DNA from: Gnetum montanum
Taxonomy: Eukaryota > Streptophyta > Gnetopsida > Gnetales > Gnetaceae
NCBI GenBank assembly: GCA_015680685.1
Contig: MNCI01029688.1
Span: forward strand, 781,956 to 839,298
Length of the DNA: 57,343 nt
Direction of reading: 5' to 3'
A program made the position numbers and the translations under genes. The number at the start of each line of letters is the position of its first letter. The stretch's first letter is position 1. The notes beneath the pieces are model-generated. The model was not told the origin of the DNA. It worked only from the letters and a program-made list of their open reading frames with translations, and made no database searches. This document shows, piece by piece, positions 37,264-48,182 of this stretch.

Positions 37264-40050
37264 TCATGTAGTTCCTGGTGGCAGTGGCTCCTCCATGGGT
37301 GCTTTCCCCTTGTCACGTGCTCCAAGCTTTGAAGGTTGAGGACGCTGAAGAATGGCTTGGAGCTTCTCCTCTTCGGTCCGAGGATCTTGTATCATCCATG
37401 CTAATGTTCTGATGTTTGACGAAGTTGGCACTTCCCACGGACAGGGTAGTTGCAGGAACATCTAATTAGCTTTGACATACCATGTCATGAACACCCGTTG
37501 TTCCTCTTCATAGGCTCTGGATTTGTCTTTGTATTTTTGAATCTATGTTAGTCATCGAGCCAATTCGGTTGCAACATCTTTCTGTCCCTGGTAGCTTTCT
37601 TTTACCACTGCAAGTTCAGAATTTGCGACATCTAGTTTCTCAGCCAGCTTCTTGCGCTCTACAAAATTTTGCTTCATATTTGATGTGGGTGGAAGCTACG
37701 TGTTGCTTGAGCTCTGACCTCGGGCATCCTATTGTTAACATGGCCAGGTTGGCATATCTTAGGTTTGCCAACTCCATGTATTTGGTCAAGTCTTGGATCT
37801 GTAGGTCTCAGTTCTTAACTTTCGCTTGGTGGGCGAAGGCGTAAGTGTCCAATATGGCCCTCCAATCAGTGTGCTAAGCACTGATGCTGTTGATTTGAGC
37901 CTTGGCCATATGGATCTCCTTCTCTAGGATTTGTTTGTACATCCCCACTTGTTCACAGAAATGCTCCTTCAACTTCTCATGTTGTTTAGCCTCATTCTGC
38001 CACGTGCTAATCTCGATGGCTGATTTTTGGTGAATAGCGCATACCTCCTCCATTGAGAAGGTTTGATTTTCTCTGGCTAAACGGCTTACATCTTGATTGA
38101 CCCGAATGAACTGTTCTCGTAACTGATGAAAGTGTTCATCGATAACATTCTTTTGTTTCTCCATAGAAGTCAACCGAAGGTTATCTGCAACCAACTACTT
38201 ATTCTCTTCTTCTAAGGCCTTGAGTGCCTTAAGATGCACATGAGCTTGCGCTTGTGTTGCGGAGGCATCCCAAGTGGCTATCTCCTTTTCTTCTACCACC
38301 TTCTTATTTTCTATGATTAGCTTTGTTAATTACTTGGTTTTGAAATTTTCCAGCTGGTCTGCGGGAACAAATTGTAGAGGATCTCGCTGTGCTGCTTGTA
38401 AGGCTACGAGCTGCTCTTGTAGTTTCTGCACTTTAGATTTAGCATGCTCAACCCTTACTTTGGATATGACCAGCTTCCCCTTTGTGGAAATGAGGTCTAA
38501 TTGAATTGCCATTACATCCTGGGGGATGTCAAACAAGGACGTCAAAACTTGTCCTATTTGTAGCAATTGATCTAATGCATCCTCATGTTCCGCAGGAGTC
38601 ATTGAGGTTTTGGCAAGAGTTTGAGCATCCTGTGCTCTTGAAAGATCTACCGGTGGCACAATAGGTATGTTAAAGGATTCCTTGATGTGATCTGCAACCA
38701 CATCTACAGCTTTTGTGGCATTCTGGTGTTGCATGACCACCACAGTGGTCCCTTCACCAATCTCTAATTGCACTTGAAAAGATGCCGTGTTCCCTGAGAT
38801 CTGTTGTGACCATCTATTTTTCCCTCCTCCTGTTTGAATTGATAATTCACCCCTTGTGCGATCTAATGAAATAGAAGGCTGATCGGCATCATCGATGATG
38901 TGGAAGAGATTTGCATCATCATGACTTCCCCAGCTAACCATCTCGGCAATGGCCCTAGGATGGCTCATCGATGGTCTATAGGCTTGTGACGGCGGTGGTT
39001 GATCCTGACCTATGATGGGTCCTACTTCTTGTTGTTGGCTGGGACTTGTGATTGGAGGTTGACTAGGTCCTACAAGTTGAGTTGCAGGTGATCCAATCAT
39101 CTGTTCTTCTTCTTCATCTGGTCTCAGCTCTTTGCTAGTGCTCTTTCTTGGAGTTGGTACCTTTAAGAACTCAACATAAGAAGCATTCTAGGCATTTCAG
39201 AGGATGTCATTTGTGTATCCCCAAATACTAGCCCATCGGCATAGTTTTCTGATAAGACAGGGAAAAGGTAATTCCATCTTCCCTGACTTCCGTTCTTCAA
39301 ATCACCTTAGGATCTCCATGAAATATAGATGGGGAAGGTTAGCATTAACCTTTCCCATCAACACTTCACATCCCCTTGCCACATATCTAGATATTTCAAA
39401 CCTTTTGTGGGGAAGAGGTGATAGGTTTCGATTTTGAAATAAACCCGCTCTTTCGTCATCAGCTCACCAAAAGCTTTATCTCTGCCATAAGCCTTCTCTA
39501 ACCAATCCTTTCACACATCAGGGTCTGATTGGGTAGATAACCGAGCAACATGGGGGCCTAAATTTAGAAGGTTTAACACTTTTGAAATTGCCTGCACAAA
39601 AAAGTCTACTGTCACACCACAAATGTTAACCGTGGTGCCTTGCTCCTTATTGTGCCAGAACTGGTACGTTTCACCTAAGTACCAGGCACCACATTCAGAG
39701 AGAACAGGCCATAAGGGAGACCCCTTGAGGTGATCCCTAACAGCCTTAGGAGTGAACTCTACAAAAGATTCAAATTTTAGCTCCACAATCACAGCAGAGA
39801 ATGTGGACTTCTCATGGATAGCCTGAACACACTCCGGGGGCAACGTGAGTTGTTGTCCTGGTTCAAGTGTAGCAGTAGCTCCTCTTTTTGCCTACCCAGA
39901 CCATCTGGTATGAGGTTCTTCTTGATGGATGCTGAATGATTGCACCTCCTATTCTACATGTTGTCTAGCAGGGACCTGTCTTCCACCTCTCTAAGGTTGT
40001 TTCGCTCCACCTTGAACAGGACCCACTTGCTGTGCACATTTCGGGGCCAT
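37264..40050 (-). pseudogene. Element E downstream ORF: Athila-type N-terminal domain plus coiled coil, frameshifted
   Basis: The frame begins MAPKCAQQVGPVQGG at 40050 and continues with few stops in three open pieces: 39843-39511, 39100-38330 and 38194-37874. The first piece carries a globular domain (VEFTPKAVRDHLKGSPLWPV, AWYLGETYQFWHN, VNICGVTVDFFVQAISKVLN) that recalls the plant-specific domain of Athila downstream ORFs. The middle has Pro/Gln-rich linkers. The last 300 residues are heptad-like with many Glu, Lys, Gln and Leu and are probably coiled coil (ERALIEENK..., KQHEKLKEHFCEQVG). The same protein is recognisable in element C, and it is absent from B and D. Function unknown. A role as env-like protein or as DNA-binding regulator is conjecture. 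Confidence 0.6.
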
Positions 40051-40334
40051 TTGCAATCACACGGGCCAAACATTAGTAAGGTTATTTTCAAAGTCAAGTT
40101 ATACCTTACTACATGCCTTTAATTAAAGATCTTATGTTATTGTGTGATCGTGCCTAAAAATTATAATAATGGATGCTATGACTTAGGTGGATTTCATTTT
40201 AATCTCCCAGTGTACCTAAGGTCATATGATTTTTGGCACAATTTTTCTAAGTGTTAGTGTTAATTACCCTAATTGATGTCCTTTGGGCGATGATAAATTT
40301 CAAAAAATTTGGGCACTTTTCGGCAATTTTCTCT

Positions 40335-40345
40335 CCCCCACGACT
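40335..40345 (-). other. Internal polypurine-like 11-mer in element E
   Basis: CCCCCACGACT (minus strand AGTCGTGGGGG) sits between the internal promoter and the downstream ORF, 3.2 kb from the 3' LTR. It matches, with one transition, the 11-mer beside the LTR and near the gag stop of its relatives. Confidence 0.5.
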
Positions 40346-40519
40346 AAACTGAACACTCTGGGTTCAAGCAGGTTTAAACAGAATTACAATCGGAGCACCA
40401 GTGAGTGAGATATGAGTGAAAAAGTAAGGGTGATGTAATCGCAAGTTGTAGAGAAAAATTTCAAAAACTCCCCCTGCATAAATGACAAAATGATGCTAAG
40501 TGTTGCGGTGGCAGTATCC

Positions 40520-40590
40520 TATTTATAGGGAAATAGGACGTGATATCACGTACGGTACATTGTGTACGCGATATCTCGTTCCCAGTGATG
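40520..40590 (-). promoter_or_regulatory. Internal promoter-like region of element E
   Basis: On the minus strand, GCGATATC (complement of 40568-40575) and CGTGATATCACG (40540-40551) precede TATAAATA (complement of 40520-40527). This is the same order, spacing and octamer as in the LTR promoter. It lies about 470 bp upstream of the downstream ORF, suggesting a separate transcript for that ORF. Confidence 0.6.
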
Positions 40591-41967
40591 TGGAACACAT
40601 GAAAAATACCGAATTTTTAATGATTTTCATGAAATTAATGGTGTAAATTGAGGACATGGGCAAGTATTAAGATATCCTAGGGTAATTTCATTAATTCGAG
40701 AGGCACTCGTAATGATAATGAGGTGAATTTAGTAATTAAAAATTTGGCGGTTATGAAGAAAAGGGAATGTAATGGTACATTGGAACGTTAAAATGTAGAG
40801 GGATAATGGTAGGGAAAGAAAATTATAAAAGATTAAGCTGAGGGTAAGAAATTGTGTGTTTGAACTAGAGAATTAGTGAAGATTACAAAAAATTACACAA
40901 GTGGATCCTCCCTAAAGCAGGTTTCAACCTATTATGCCCTTGTGTAACCACACTTAAAGTGTCCGTGGGCACTAGAAGGGTTAAATGTAATCCACACTAA
41001 CTTCACAAAACACATGCATGTAAATATCATCGAAATGAGATGAAGATTCTATGCTACACAGGATACGAGCTACAATTACACGAACAATGAGATGAGGTGA
41101 AGTATAGAAAGGGATCATAGAGATTGGGACATGAGGTAGCTGACCCAGGACACAGTGAATCTTGCGTGAAAATCATGATTAAGGTGTCATTAACCCAGCA
41201 TTCCAAGCTCAGAACCAAGTCCATCCTTATAATCAGTGACATTACATTGTTTCATCCCATGGTGAACAACTATAAAAGTACTAGAACAACAAGGCATACA
41301 ATCACTTGGCGTTTAGTACAAGGGAGGAGTGATTTTTGTTTTATGGCACTTCTTTTTATTTTCTTCTTCTTTTCCTTTTTTTCTTCACTTTACTGAATCT
41401 AGAGAAGCTGCCAACCTTCAAGCATGGGTGCATATCTTTCCAGTGGGACCCCCTAGAACAACGTTTGATTTTTGAGTGCCCTTTTGATTACTCTTACTCC
41501 CATATTTCATTAGATCTACAAGGATACAACCATATTGCATGATAACTCCCACAGATGTCACCAAAGAGAATCTACAAGTCCCCTTGATGTCACACCCTAA
41601 TCATTCCCTCTTGGTCCATCCTTCTTCATTCTGGGTACAATGAACACAAAATTAATTTTAAGTTTTAAAAATGTTAAGAATATCATTGTACCCATGAACA
41701 GACCCTCTTATTTATAGAGTGGATGAGTGGGTGTAATGGGCTCACTATTCCAAATAATTGATCACTCATGACTTAATAACATAGAACACACCTCAACCAA
41801 CGATCCACATGAGTGTTTTATTCGTAGATGAGATTACTTACAAAAGTGTAAAAAGACAAAACACACAAAAAGATAAAAAGATAAAACAAAAAGTTGAAAA
41901 ATGAAAAAACTGAAAAACAAAAAGGTATAAAATCAAAGAAATGAAAAATATTTATTAATCTTGCTTG
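40591..41967 (-). other. Element E non-coding region between gag and the internal promoter
   Basis: This holds the family 3' block (GTGGATCCTCCCTAAAGCAGG near 40900, CACTTAAAGTGTCCGTGGGC near 40950), a T-rich run at 41340-41390, and the A-rich ACAAAAAGATAAAA tract at 41853-41945 beside the gag stop. No gene is recognised. Confidence 0.55.
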
Positions 41968-43950
41968 TTATTGAAATGGGGGGTATCCCCCATAACCAAT
42001 TAGTTGAGTATAGAAAGGACTAATAAATGAAAGGTAAGGATCCTTGCATGTTGGAAGTATTGAAACCAGTCTATACTTATCCCATTGGGGTTCACACACT
42101 TGATTGTAATAAGCATAGTGAGGTACTTTATACGATGTAGTTCCCGAATAAGGAGTTGACCCACTATGATGTTTGGGACCATTAGATGGTATGCAAGGAT
42201 TAGGATGATGCCTCCCATGGTTGTGTTCATTGGGATGTATGGTTGTTGGAGTGTTAGTTGGTGGCCTTGATGAAGTTACATGAGGCATTGGGTTCGAAGA
42301 TAAGGGTGCACCACATTGTTGGACTTGTGCTGGGTTGGAAGGTGCAGTGGCCTCGAAATTATGTTGTCCCTTCCTATGGCTGTGTTTAATGAAAGGACAC
42401 CTTTGATGTTGAGGAGGCTTTTCACTACTGTTAGTAGCATTAGCACAAGTCTTGTTCATGGGTTGTGGTGGTACAAACACCTTAGGAACAGTTGGTGGCA
42501 TTGTGGAAGGAGGGAAAGGATGAGAATGCTAAAAATTAGGAGGAGTAGAAGATGCACAAGGTGGCGGTTGTGTTGGAGGTATGGGTTGATAGTATTGTGG
42601 AGAGTAGTATTGTGGTGAGACAAAGTATGTTGGCCTAGTTGGAGAAATATGAGGTTGGACGTGGTAAGCATTTGAGTTCAGAAAATGTGAAGGGTGCCTC
42701 CAGTCTAAGGGTGGTCTCCCCCATGACTAGGATTGTTGCCACTGTTATCGAACACAGTATGTCTGTAAAAACTCTGGATGTAATGTGTTTCCCCAATGCT
42801 CATCTAAATGTAACAATATTGGGCATTAACCCTTGGGGTGATCGTACAGGCATATGTTGCATTCATATGTATGGTTAGCAGTTAAGCACTTATTCCCTTC
42901 AGTCTTTTTTTTTGAATGTCTACTATTTTGTCCTGCTTCTCGGGTTGTCAAAACTCTATCTCCAATGATGTTGATACATTCTCCACACTTGTGATTCATC
43001 TATTCCAACATCTTATTGATCTTTGCCTCTACTTCTTCTAATGATTTTTGTATTGGCAAAGATGAGGTTTCCACCTTGAGATTTGTTGATTTCTCCTTGT
43101 TATGATCAGGGACCTTTGTTAAGTTATGATTTTGGTCCCATTGATGTTTTTCAACACTCTCCCATGTAGCTATTTCTCCTTCTTCTTTTGCTACAAGCTT
43201 AAGAAGCTCTTGGATTTGATGGGTTCATAGTTCATATAGTTGACCTTGGGCATACGTTCCTAAGGTCTCTCTTATGTCATTACATAGCCCATCGATAATA
43301 TGGTACATTAGCCTTTCCCTAAAAAACCCATGGCCTGGACAATTGTTTAACAATGCATAATATCTTTCTAAGGCCATGTCCAAGGGTTCATGTTTTGCTT
43401 GTTTCCATTCTTGGACTTGTTTCCTCAAGGCTGACACTCTTGCATAGGTTTGATCTTTTTCATTAAAGACTTCTACCATTGTTGACTAGCATCGTATTAA
43501 ATTTGGTTTCAATGATCTATACCATACTTTAGCTTGGTCAACGAGTGTCATAGGAAAGAGCTTAAGTTTTTGCCAGCCATTATCAATGTTGTTCCATGCG
43601 CAGGCATTGTAGAAGGCTAGTAAATGTTGTTACGGATCTAAGTCATAGCCTCCTAAAAATGTAGGAAATTTTTTTAAATTGAGCCTGGGTAGTTGGCTCT
43701 CTTTACGATGCCTACATGAGATTCGAAGAGCCTCTTGTATTTGTGTTAGGCTTGTAGTGGCCAGTGGGGGTTCATCGTCATTGGGTAAGTTAAGTCTTCG
43801 TGTGTTGCGATGACGTTGTTTTTGTTCATTTTTATAAGAAACTCCCACTTCAAGTTGTATGCTCCAATCTTCATCTTCATATAGTTTGTTGGTTCTCCAA
43901 TGAACATCCTCACTAAGTGTGGCATTATTATCATCTTGTAGGAGAGACAT
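41968..43950 (-). pseudogene. Element E gag, broken, without protease
   Basis: The gag begins at 43950 (MSLLQDDNN). The capsid-like core at about 43720-43225 has FPTFLGGYDLDP, YARVSALRKQVQEWKQAKHE, NCPGHGFFRERLMYHIIDGL and ETLGTYAQGQLYEL, and matches B's gag closely. A Pro/Asn/His-rich tail ends at 41968 with IGYGGYPPF. No protease motif follows; the frame runs into the family tail. At least two frameshifts separate the open pieces (43950-43630, 43479-43225, 42501-41968). An exact copy of CCCCCATGACT lies at 42718-42728, as in B's gag at 24984. Confidence 0.75.
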
Positions 43951-44074
43951 TGTTGTGAAATTGTGTGTGAATTTAGATTTGACTTTTAATAATTATTTCT
44001 TCTTTCTAAGAGATGTATCGTTAAGTTATTACAACGACCTTGAATGATATAACTAATCTAGATAACTAGCACCA

Positions 44075-44092
44075 TCCCTAGAAATGGCGCCA
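44075..44092 (-). other. Element E primer-binding site (tRNA-Asp)
   Basis: TCCCTAGAAATGGCGCCA, one base from the LTR at 44094, matches plant tRNA-Asp's 3' end (TCCCCGGCAACGGCGCCA) at 14 of 18 positions. Three of the four changes are transitions. Confidence 0.7.
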
Positions 44093-44093
44093 A

Positions 44094-45006
44094 TGATGAG
44101 TGGTAAGGTACCCCTACACTCAACCATATGAAACGAGCGTAGAACGTGTGATCTGGTCAAACTCCATAGACAAACTAGTTGTGGCACCTAGACAGTTATT
44201 GTTAGGTCATAGTTCGTTGTCTTCCCACCTAGACTAGTATTATATTTTTCATGTATGGTTTAGTCCAGAGTGAGGTGTATGATGTGTTCCTAATTCTAAC
44301 GCTACTCCTAAAGGTAGTGGAAAATAATATTAACTAAGCTAAGCTAGGAGGAGAAGGGTAAGAGAATCTAATCTAGCCTAAGTGCGATAAGCAACCAATT
44401 CCTTGATCAACCATACACATCTTGGACCTCGTGCATGACTACCACTGGGATTACCAAGTGCAGATCCTAGGTATGCCACTGGGCTACCAAGTAGTCACAC
44501 TTAAATGCTCGTAATCAAGTCGTACTCGTTCCGCGTTGCCATGAGTAGCCGATTTCTTAACTAACCGTACACATCCTTAGATGCTTGTAATCAAGTCATA
44601 CTCATACTGCATTCTAGGAGTTTAAGGGTGAGAGAGAAAATAGTAAATAACAATTAAATAAAAAATAAAAAATAAAGTAACTACTACAATGATGAAGTAA
44701 TCTTGATCTTTATTGACGGTCATGTGTGTGTCCAAGTACGTCACACTCGAATAAGACACCGTACAATTACATTCACCACACTATGGGCAGACACAGGAAA
44801 AATAATCTATCTCTGGAGTGGTCAAACTGCTAGTGCTTCGCTACTTCTATTCTATCTATGCTAAATAAGGGAGAGCGACGTCTTATTTATAGATATGGTG
44901 GTGGACTGTGATATCGCATACGCGATATCGTAGGAAAGATGTGATATCATGTACGCGATATCACGGGGGATGCGATATCACGACCTATGCGAATCACATC
45001 TCATCA
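44094..45006 (-). repeat. Element E 5' LTR
   Basis: The 913-bp LTR is bounded by TGATGAG and CTCATCA. The TATA complement is at 44884-44891, and the palindrome array (GATATCGCATACGCGATATCG and related words) is at about 44908-44992. The target duplication ACATC follows at 45007. Confidence 0.9.
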
Positions 45007-45419
45007 ACATCCCTTGAAGCCACATCTTATCTAAACCTTTGATTCCTTCTCAATTCTAGAAACTACACAAGTCACCAATTTATTAATGTTGCATTAATGA
45101 AGAAGAGACTGCACACTTCCAAAACTAGCAAAAACCATAGAGTATGTGGATGGATGGATGATGTGGATTCACTACTTGTAACATGAATAAAAACCATGTT
45201 CCAGTCTTCAGTAATAACACTCAAAGTCAAAAACTAGACATCAACAACCAAATTACGAATGAAGCATATCACCATCGAGTAGTGCATTACTTGCCATCTT
45301 ATTAGCAAAAAAAGTAGAGAAATACATCAAACACAAGAAAACATAACCATAAAAGAAAACAAAAGAAAGTAAAAGAGTAGATAATAAATATTGAATATAT
45401 TAATAAAGGTGTAAAAAAA
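45007..45419 (-). other. Element D 3' non-coding region (right part)
   Basis: This continues D after element E. It ends with an A-rich tract (AAAAGAAAACAAAAGAAAG, about 45352-45371) just downstream of the pol stop. Elements B, C and E have such a tract at the same place. Confidence 0.5.
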
Positions 45420-48180
45420 AACTAAGAAAAGATCAATATCCTTAAAAGGTTATAAATATGTAAAACAAAGAAGATAAAAACACCCCCATGACTAAGTTGG
45501 AAGGGACAGATCTGAAATATTGAGCATGGTTGCTCATATGGTGAGGTGTTTGGTGTGTTGGTTGGCTTGGGCTCATGGAAAGGTTTTATTTTTTGAATGT
45601 TAACTAATTTGTTCTTATTTGGGCTGTCAGGTTTGTAGATGATCATGGCCCCAAATGGAAAAGTCTCATTAATGATGTAAGGTCCTTCTCACAATGTTTG
45701 AAATTTGGTTCGTTGGGGTACATGTGCAGGATTCTAATAGAAAACCTTGTCTCCTAGTTGACACTTAACTTTTCTTATTTTGAGGTCATGACATTTCTTG
45801 TTGAATGCCTTATGGGTTTCATTAGATGATAAGGCCATTAACTGATTTTTTCCTAGCAAGTTAAGGTTCATCAATCATTCTTTCTATGCTAGACTTAGAT
45901 TTAGGTCAAGGTCACAAGCTGTAGAGAGTGTATGAAGCTTGGATTTGATGGGAAATGTTGGTAGTTTTTTGTACACAAGCTCATAGGGAGAATAACCTAT
46001 GAGAAGTTTTCATGTGGAGCGGTAGGCGCAAAAGGTAGCATTTAATTTAGTGCTCTAGTCCCTTTGGTATTTGCTAATGGTACACATTTGGATTTTTGTC
46101 ATCTCTTGATTAGTGACCTTAGCTTGACCATTGACTTGAGGGTGATATGAAGTTCTGAGTTTATGCTCAACCCCCAAGCGTTGCATTAGTTTCTAGAAAG
46201 TGCCACTTGTAAAATGAGTTTCATTATTAGAAATTAACACATGAGGTACACCAAACTTGTTTACAATGTTTTGTTGTACAAGCTAATTAGCAATGGTAGA
46301 TGTATAGTTGGTGATGGCTATTGCTTTTGCCCACTTGGTACAATAGTCAACTATGACTATTATATATGCCTTTTCATTTGATAAAGGTGTGATGGGATTC
46401 GTAAAGTTAATGCCGCAAATATCAAATGGCTTGAGAGGTTGTATCCATTCTTGTGGTCCCTCCATTCGAGCTATCATTCCACCATCCCTCTAGTAACAAT
46501 CACAAGTGCGGATGAATTGATGTGCATCCTTAAAGATTGTTGGCCAATAATACTCTACTATGAGGATTTTTATGGCTGTGCATCTCCTAGCATAACCACA
46601 AGGACCTTCATGAGCATCCTAGAGAACATTTAGTTGATCTGTATTAGAAACACACCAATGTACCCAATGAAGAAACTATTATTTCTTTCTAATGTCCAAC
46701 CCTTGTGGTAGTTCTTGCTTGAGTAGATAAGTGAGGATGGTGTCATACCATTTTGGTTCATCAGGCATTTATGCATTAATAGCACCTACAAGGAGAGATT
46801 TTTCAGGGAATTAATTAGATACATGGCTCTATTTCTCCTTGTCATCCCATCTTAGTCGCAATAAGTGATCTGTGACCACATTCTCCACACCTTTACGATC
46901 TACCATTGTGAGATTGAATTCTTGCAAAATCATGAGCCACCATATAACATGGGGGCTCATCATTGATTTGTTCATTAGAAATTTGATGGCACTATGATTT
47001 GTATGAACAAACACTTTGTAGCCATGCACATAGTGCCTGAACTCCTCTAAGGTGAACACCACTACCATCAACTCCTTTTCTGTGGTGGTGTAGTTTAGTT
47101 GTGCATCTACAATGCTCTGACTTATGTATTGAATTTAATATGGACGTTTTTTATCATCCATCTATGTAAGTACTACCCCCAAAGCATAATTTGATGCATC
47201 GGTCATCACATGAAATGGTTTGGACTAACCTGGTGCTTGAAGAATAGGGCTTCCAACAAGATTTTGCTTCAATTGTTGAAATCCTACTTCACATGCAGGG
47301 GTCTAGATGAACAATACATCCTTCTTTGTCAATTCTACCAATAGCTTTGCTATTTTGAAAAAACATTCTGAATGAAGTGTCAGTAGTAGCTAGTATGACT
47401 AAGGAATGACCGCACTTCTTTGACTATTTTAGGTTGATGGGTTATTCCTTGAATGACCCTTATTTTTTTAGGATCCACCTTGATTCCTGCTTTTGAAATG
47501 TGATGCCCCAAGACTATGCCTTCCTAGATCATAAGATGGCTCTTTTACCAATTGAGCTGAAGGTTTGTTTCAACACATCTCTTCAATGCCTGCTCAAGAT
47601 GGCCTAGGACTTGCTCAGACGTAGCTCTGTAGGTAGAAAAATCATCCATAAAGACTTCTACCCTACTATCGATCTATTGTTGAAAATGTTGAGAACTAAT
47701 CATTGAAATGTGGCTAGGGCATGACATAGACCAAATGGCATCTGATAGTAAGCAAAAGTCCCCCAAAGACTTGTGAAAGTTGTCTTTGCCTGGTCCTTTG
47801 GTGCAATATGAATCTGATTATAGCCACTATAACCATCTAGAAAGCTATAATAATAGTGCCTATAAATGGTGTCCAACACTTGGTTAACAAAAGACAACAG
47901 AAAATGATCCTTGAAAGTTGCCATGTTGAGTAGCTAGAAATCAATGTACACTTGTCATTTGTCTTCTATCTTTGGTACGATCATGAGTGGACTGATCCAC
48001 TCACTATCTACAACAGGGTAGATGAATCTTTCTTTGAGGAGTTGTTCAATCTTCTCTTTGAAAATCTATTTTAACTTGGGATTCAAACACTATTGCAGTT
48101 ATCATTTTGGCTTGATGATGGGGTCGGTGTATATTCAGTGCTAGCATATTCTTAGATCTATTCCAGTAACTTTGGAATAT
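45420..48180 (-). pseudogene. Element D pol (RT, RNase H, integrase), degraded
   Basis: On the minus strand, RT at about 47930-47400 has FLDGYSGYNQIHIAPKDQAK, WGTFAYYQMPFGLCHALATF and, in another frame, VFMDDFST with the catalytic DD. RNase H at about 47220-46830 has TEKELMVVVFTLEEFRHY, VHTNHSAIKFLMNK and VENVVTDHLLRL. Integrase at about 46640-45640 has FDICGINFTNPI and IIVIVDYCTKWAKA. The end of pol is QICPFQLSHGG at about 45500. RNase H is followed directly by integrase, with no room for a second RNase H, and MPFGLC-ATFQ is the Athila form. Many stops and frameshifts are present. Confidence 0.85.
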
Positions 48181-48182
48181 GA

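Larger units (their letters stand above)
36180..45006 (-). mobile_element. Element E: non-autonomous family member with gag and downstream ORF, no protease or pol
   Basis: This is a complete insertion of 8827 bp. LTRs are 36180-37093 and 44094-45006 (TGATGAG...CTCATCA), and the 5-bp target duplication ACATC is at 36175-36179 and 45007-45011, within element D. In minus-strand order it carries the primer site, a broken gag (43950-41968), a non-coding region with an A-rich tract, an internal promoter-like region (40590-40520), the downstream ORF (40050-37264), a polypurine-like tract and the 3' LTR. No protease, RT, RNase H or integrase sequence lies between gag and the non-coding region. It must have used enzymes from another family member. 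Confidence 0.9.
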
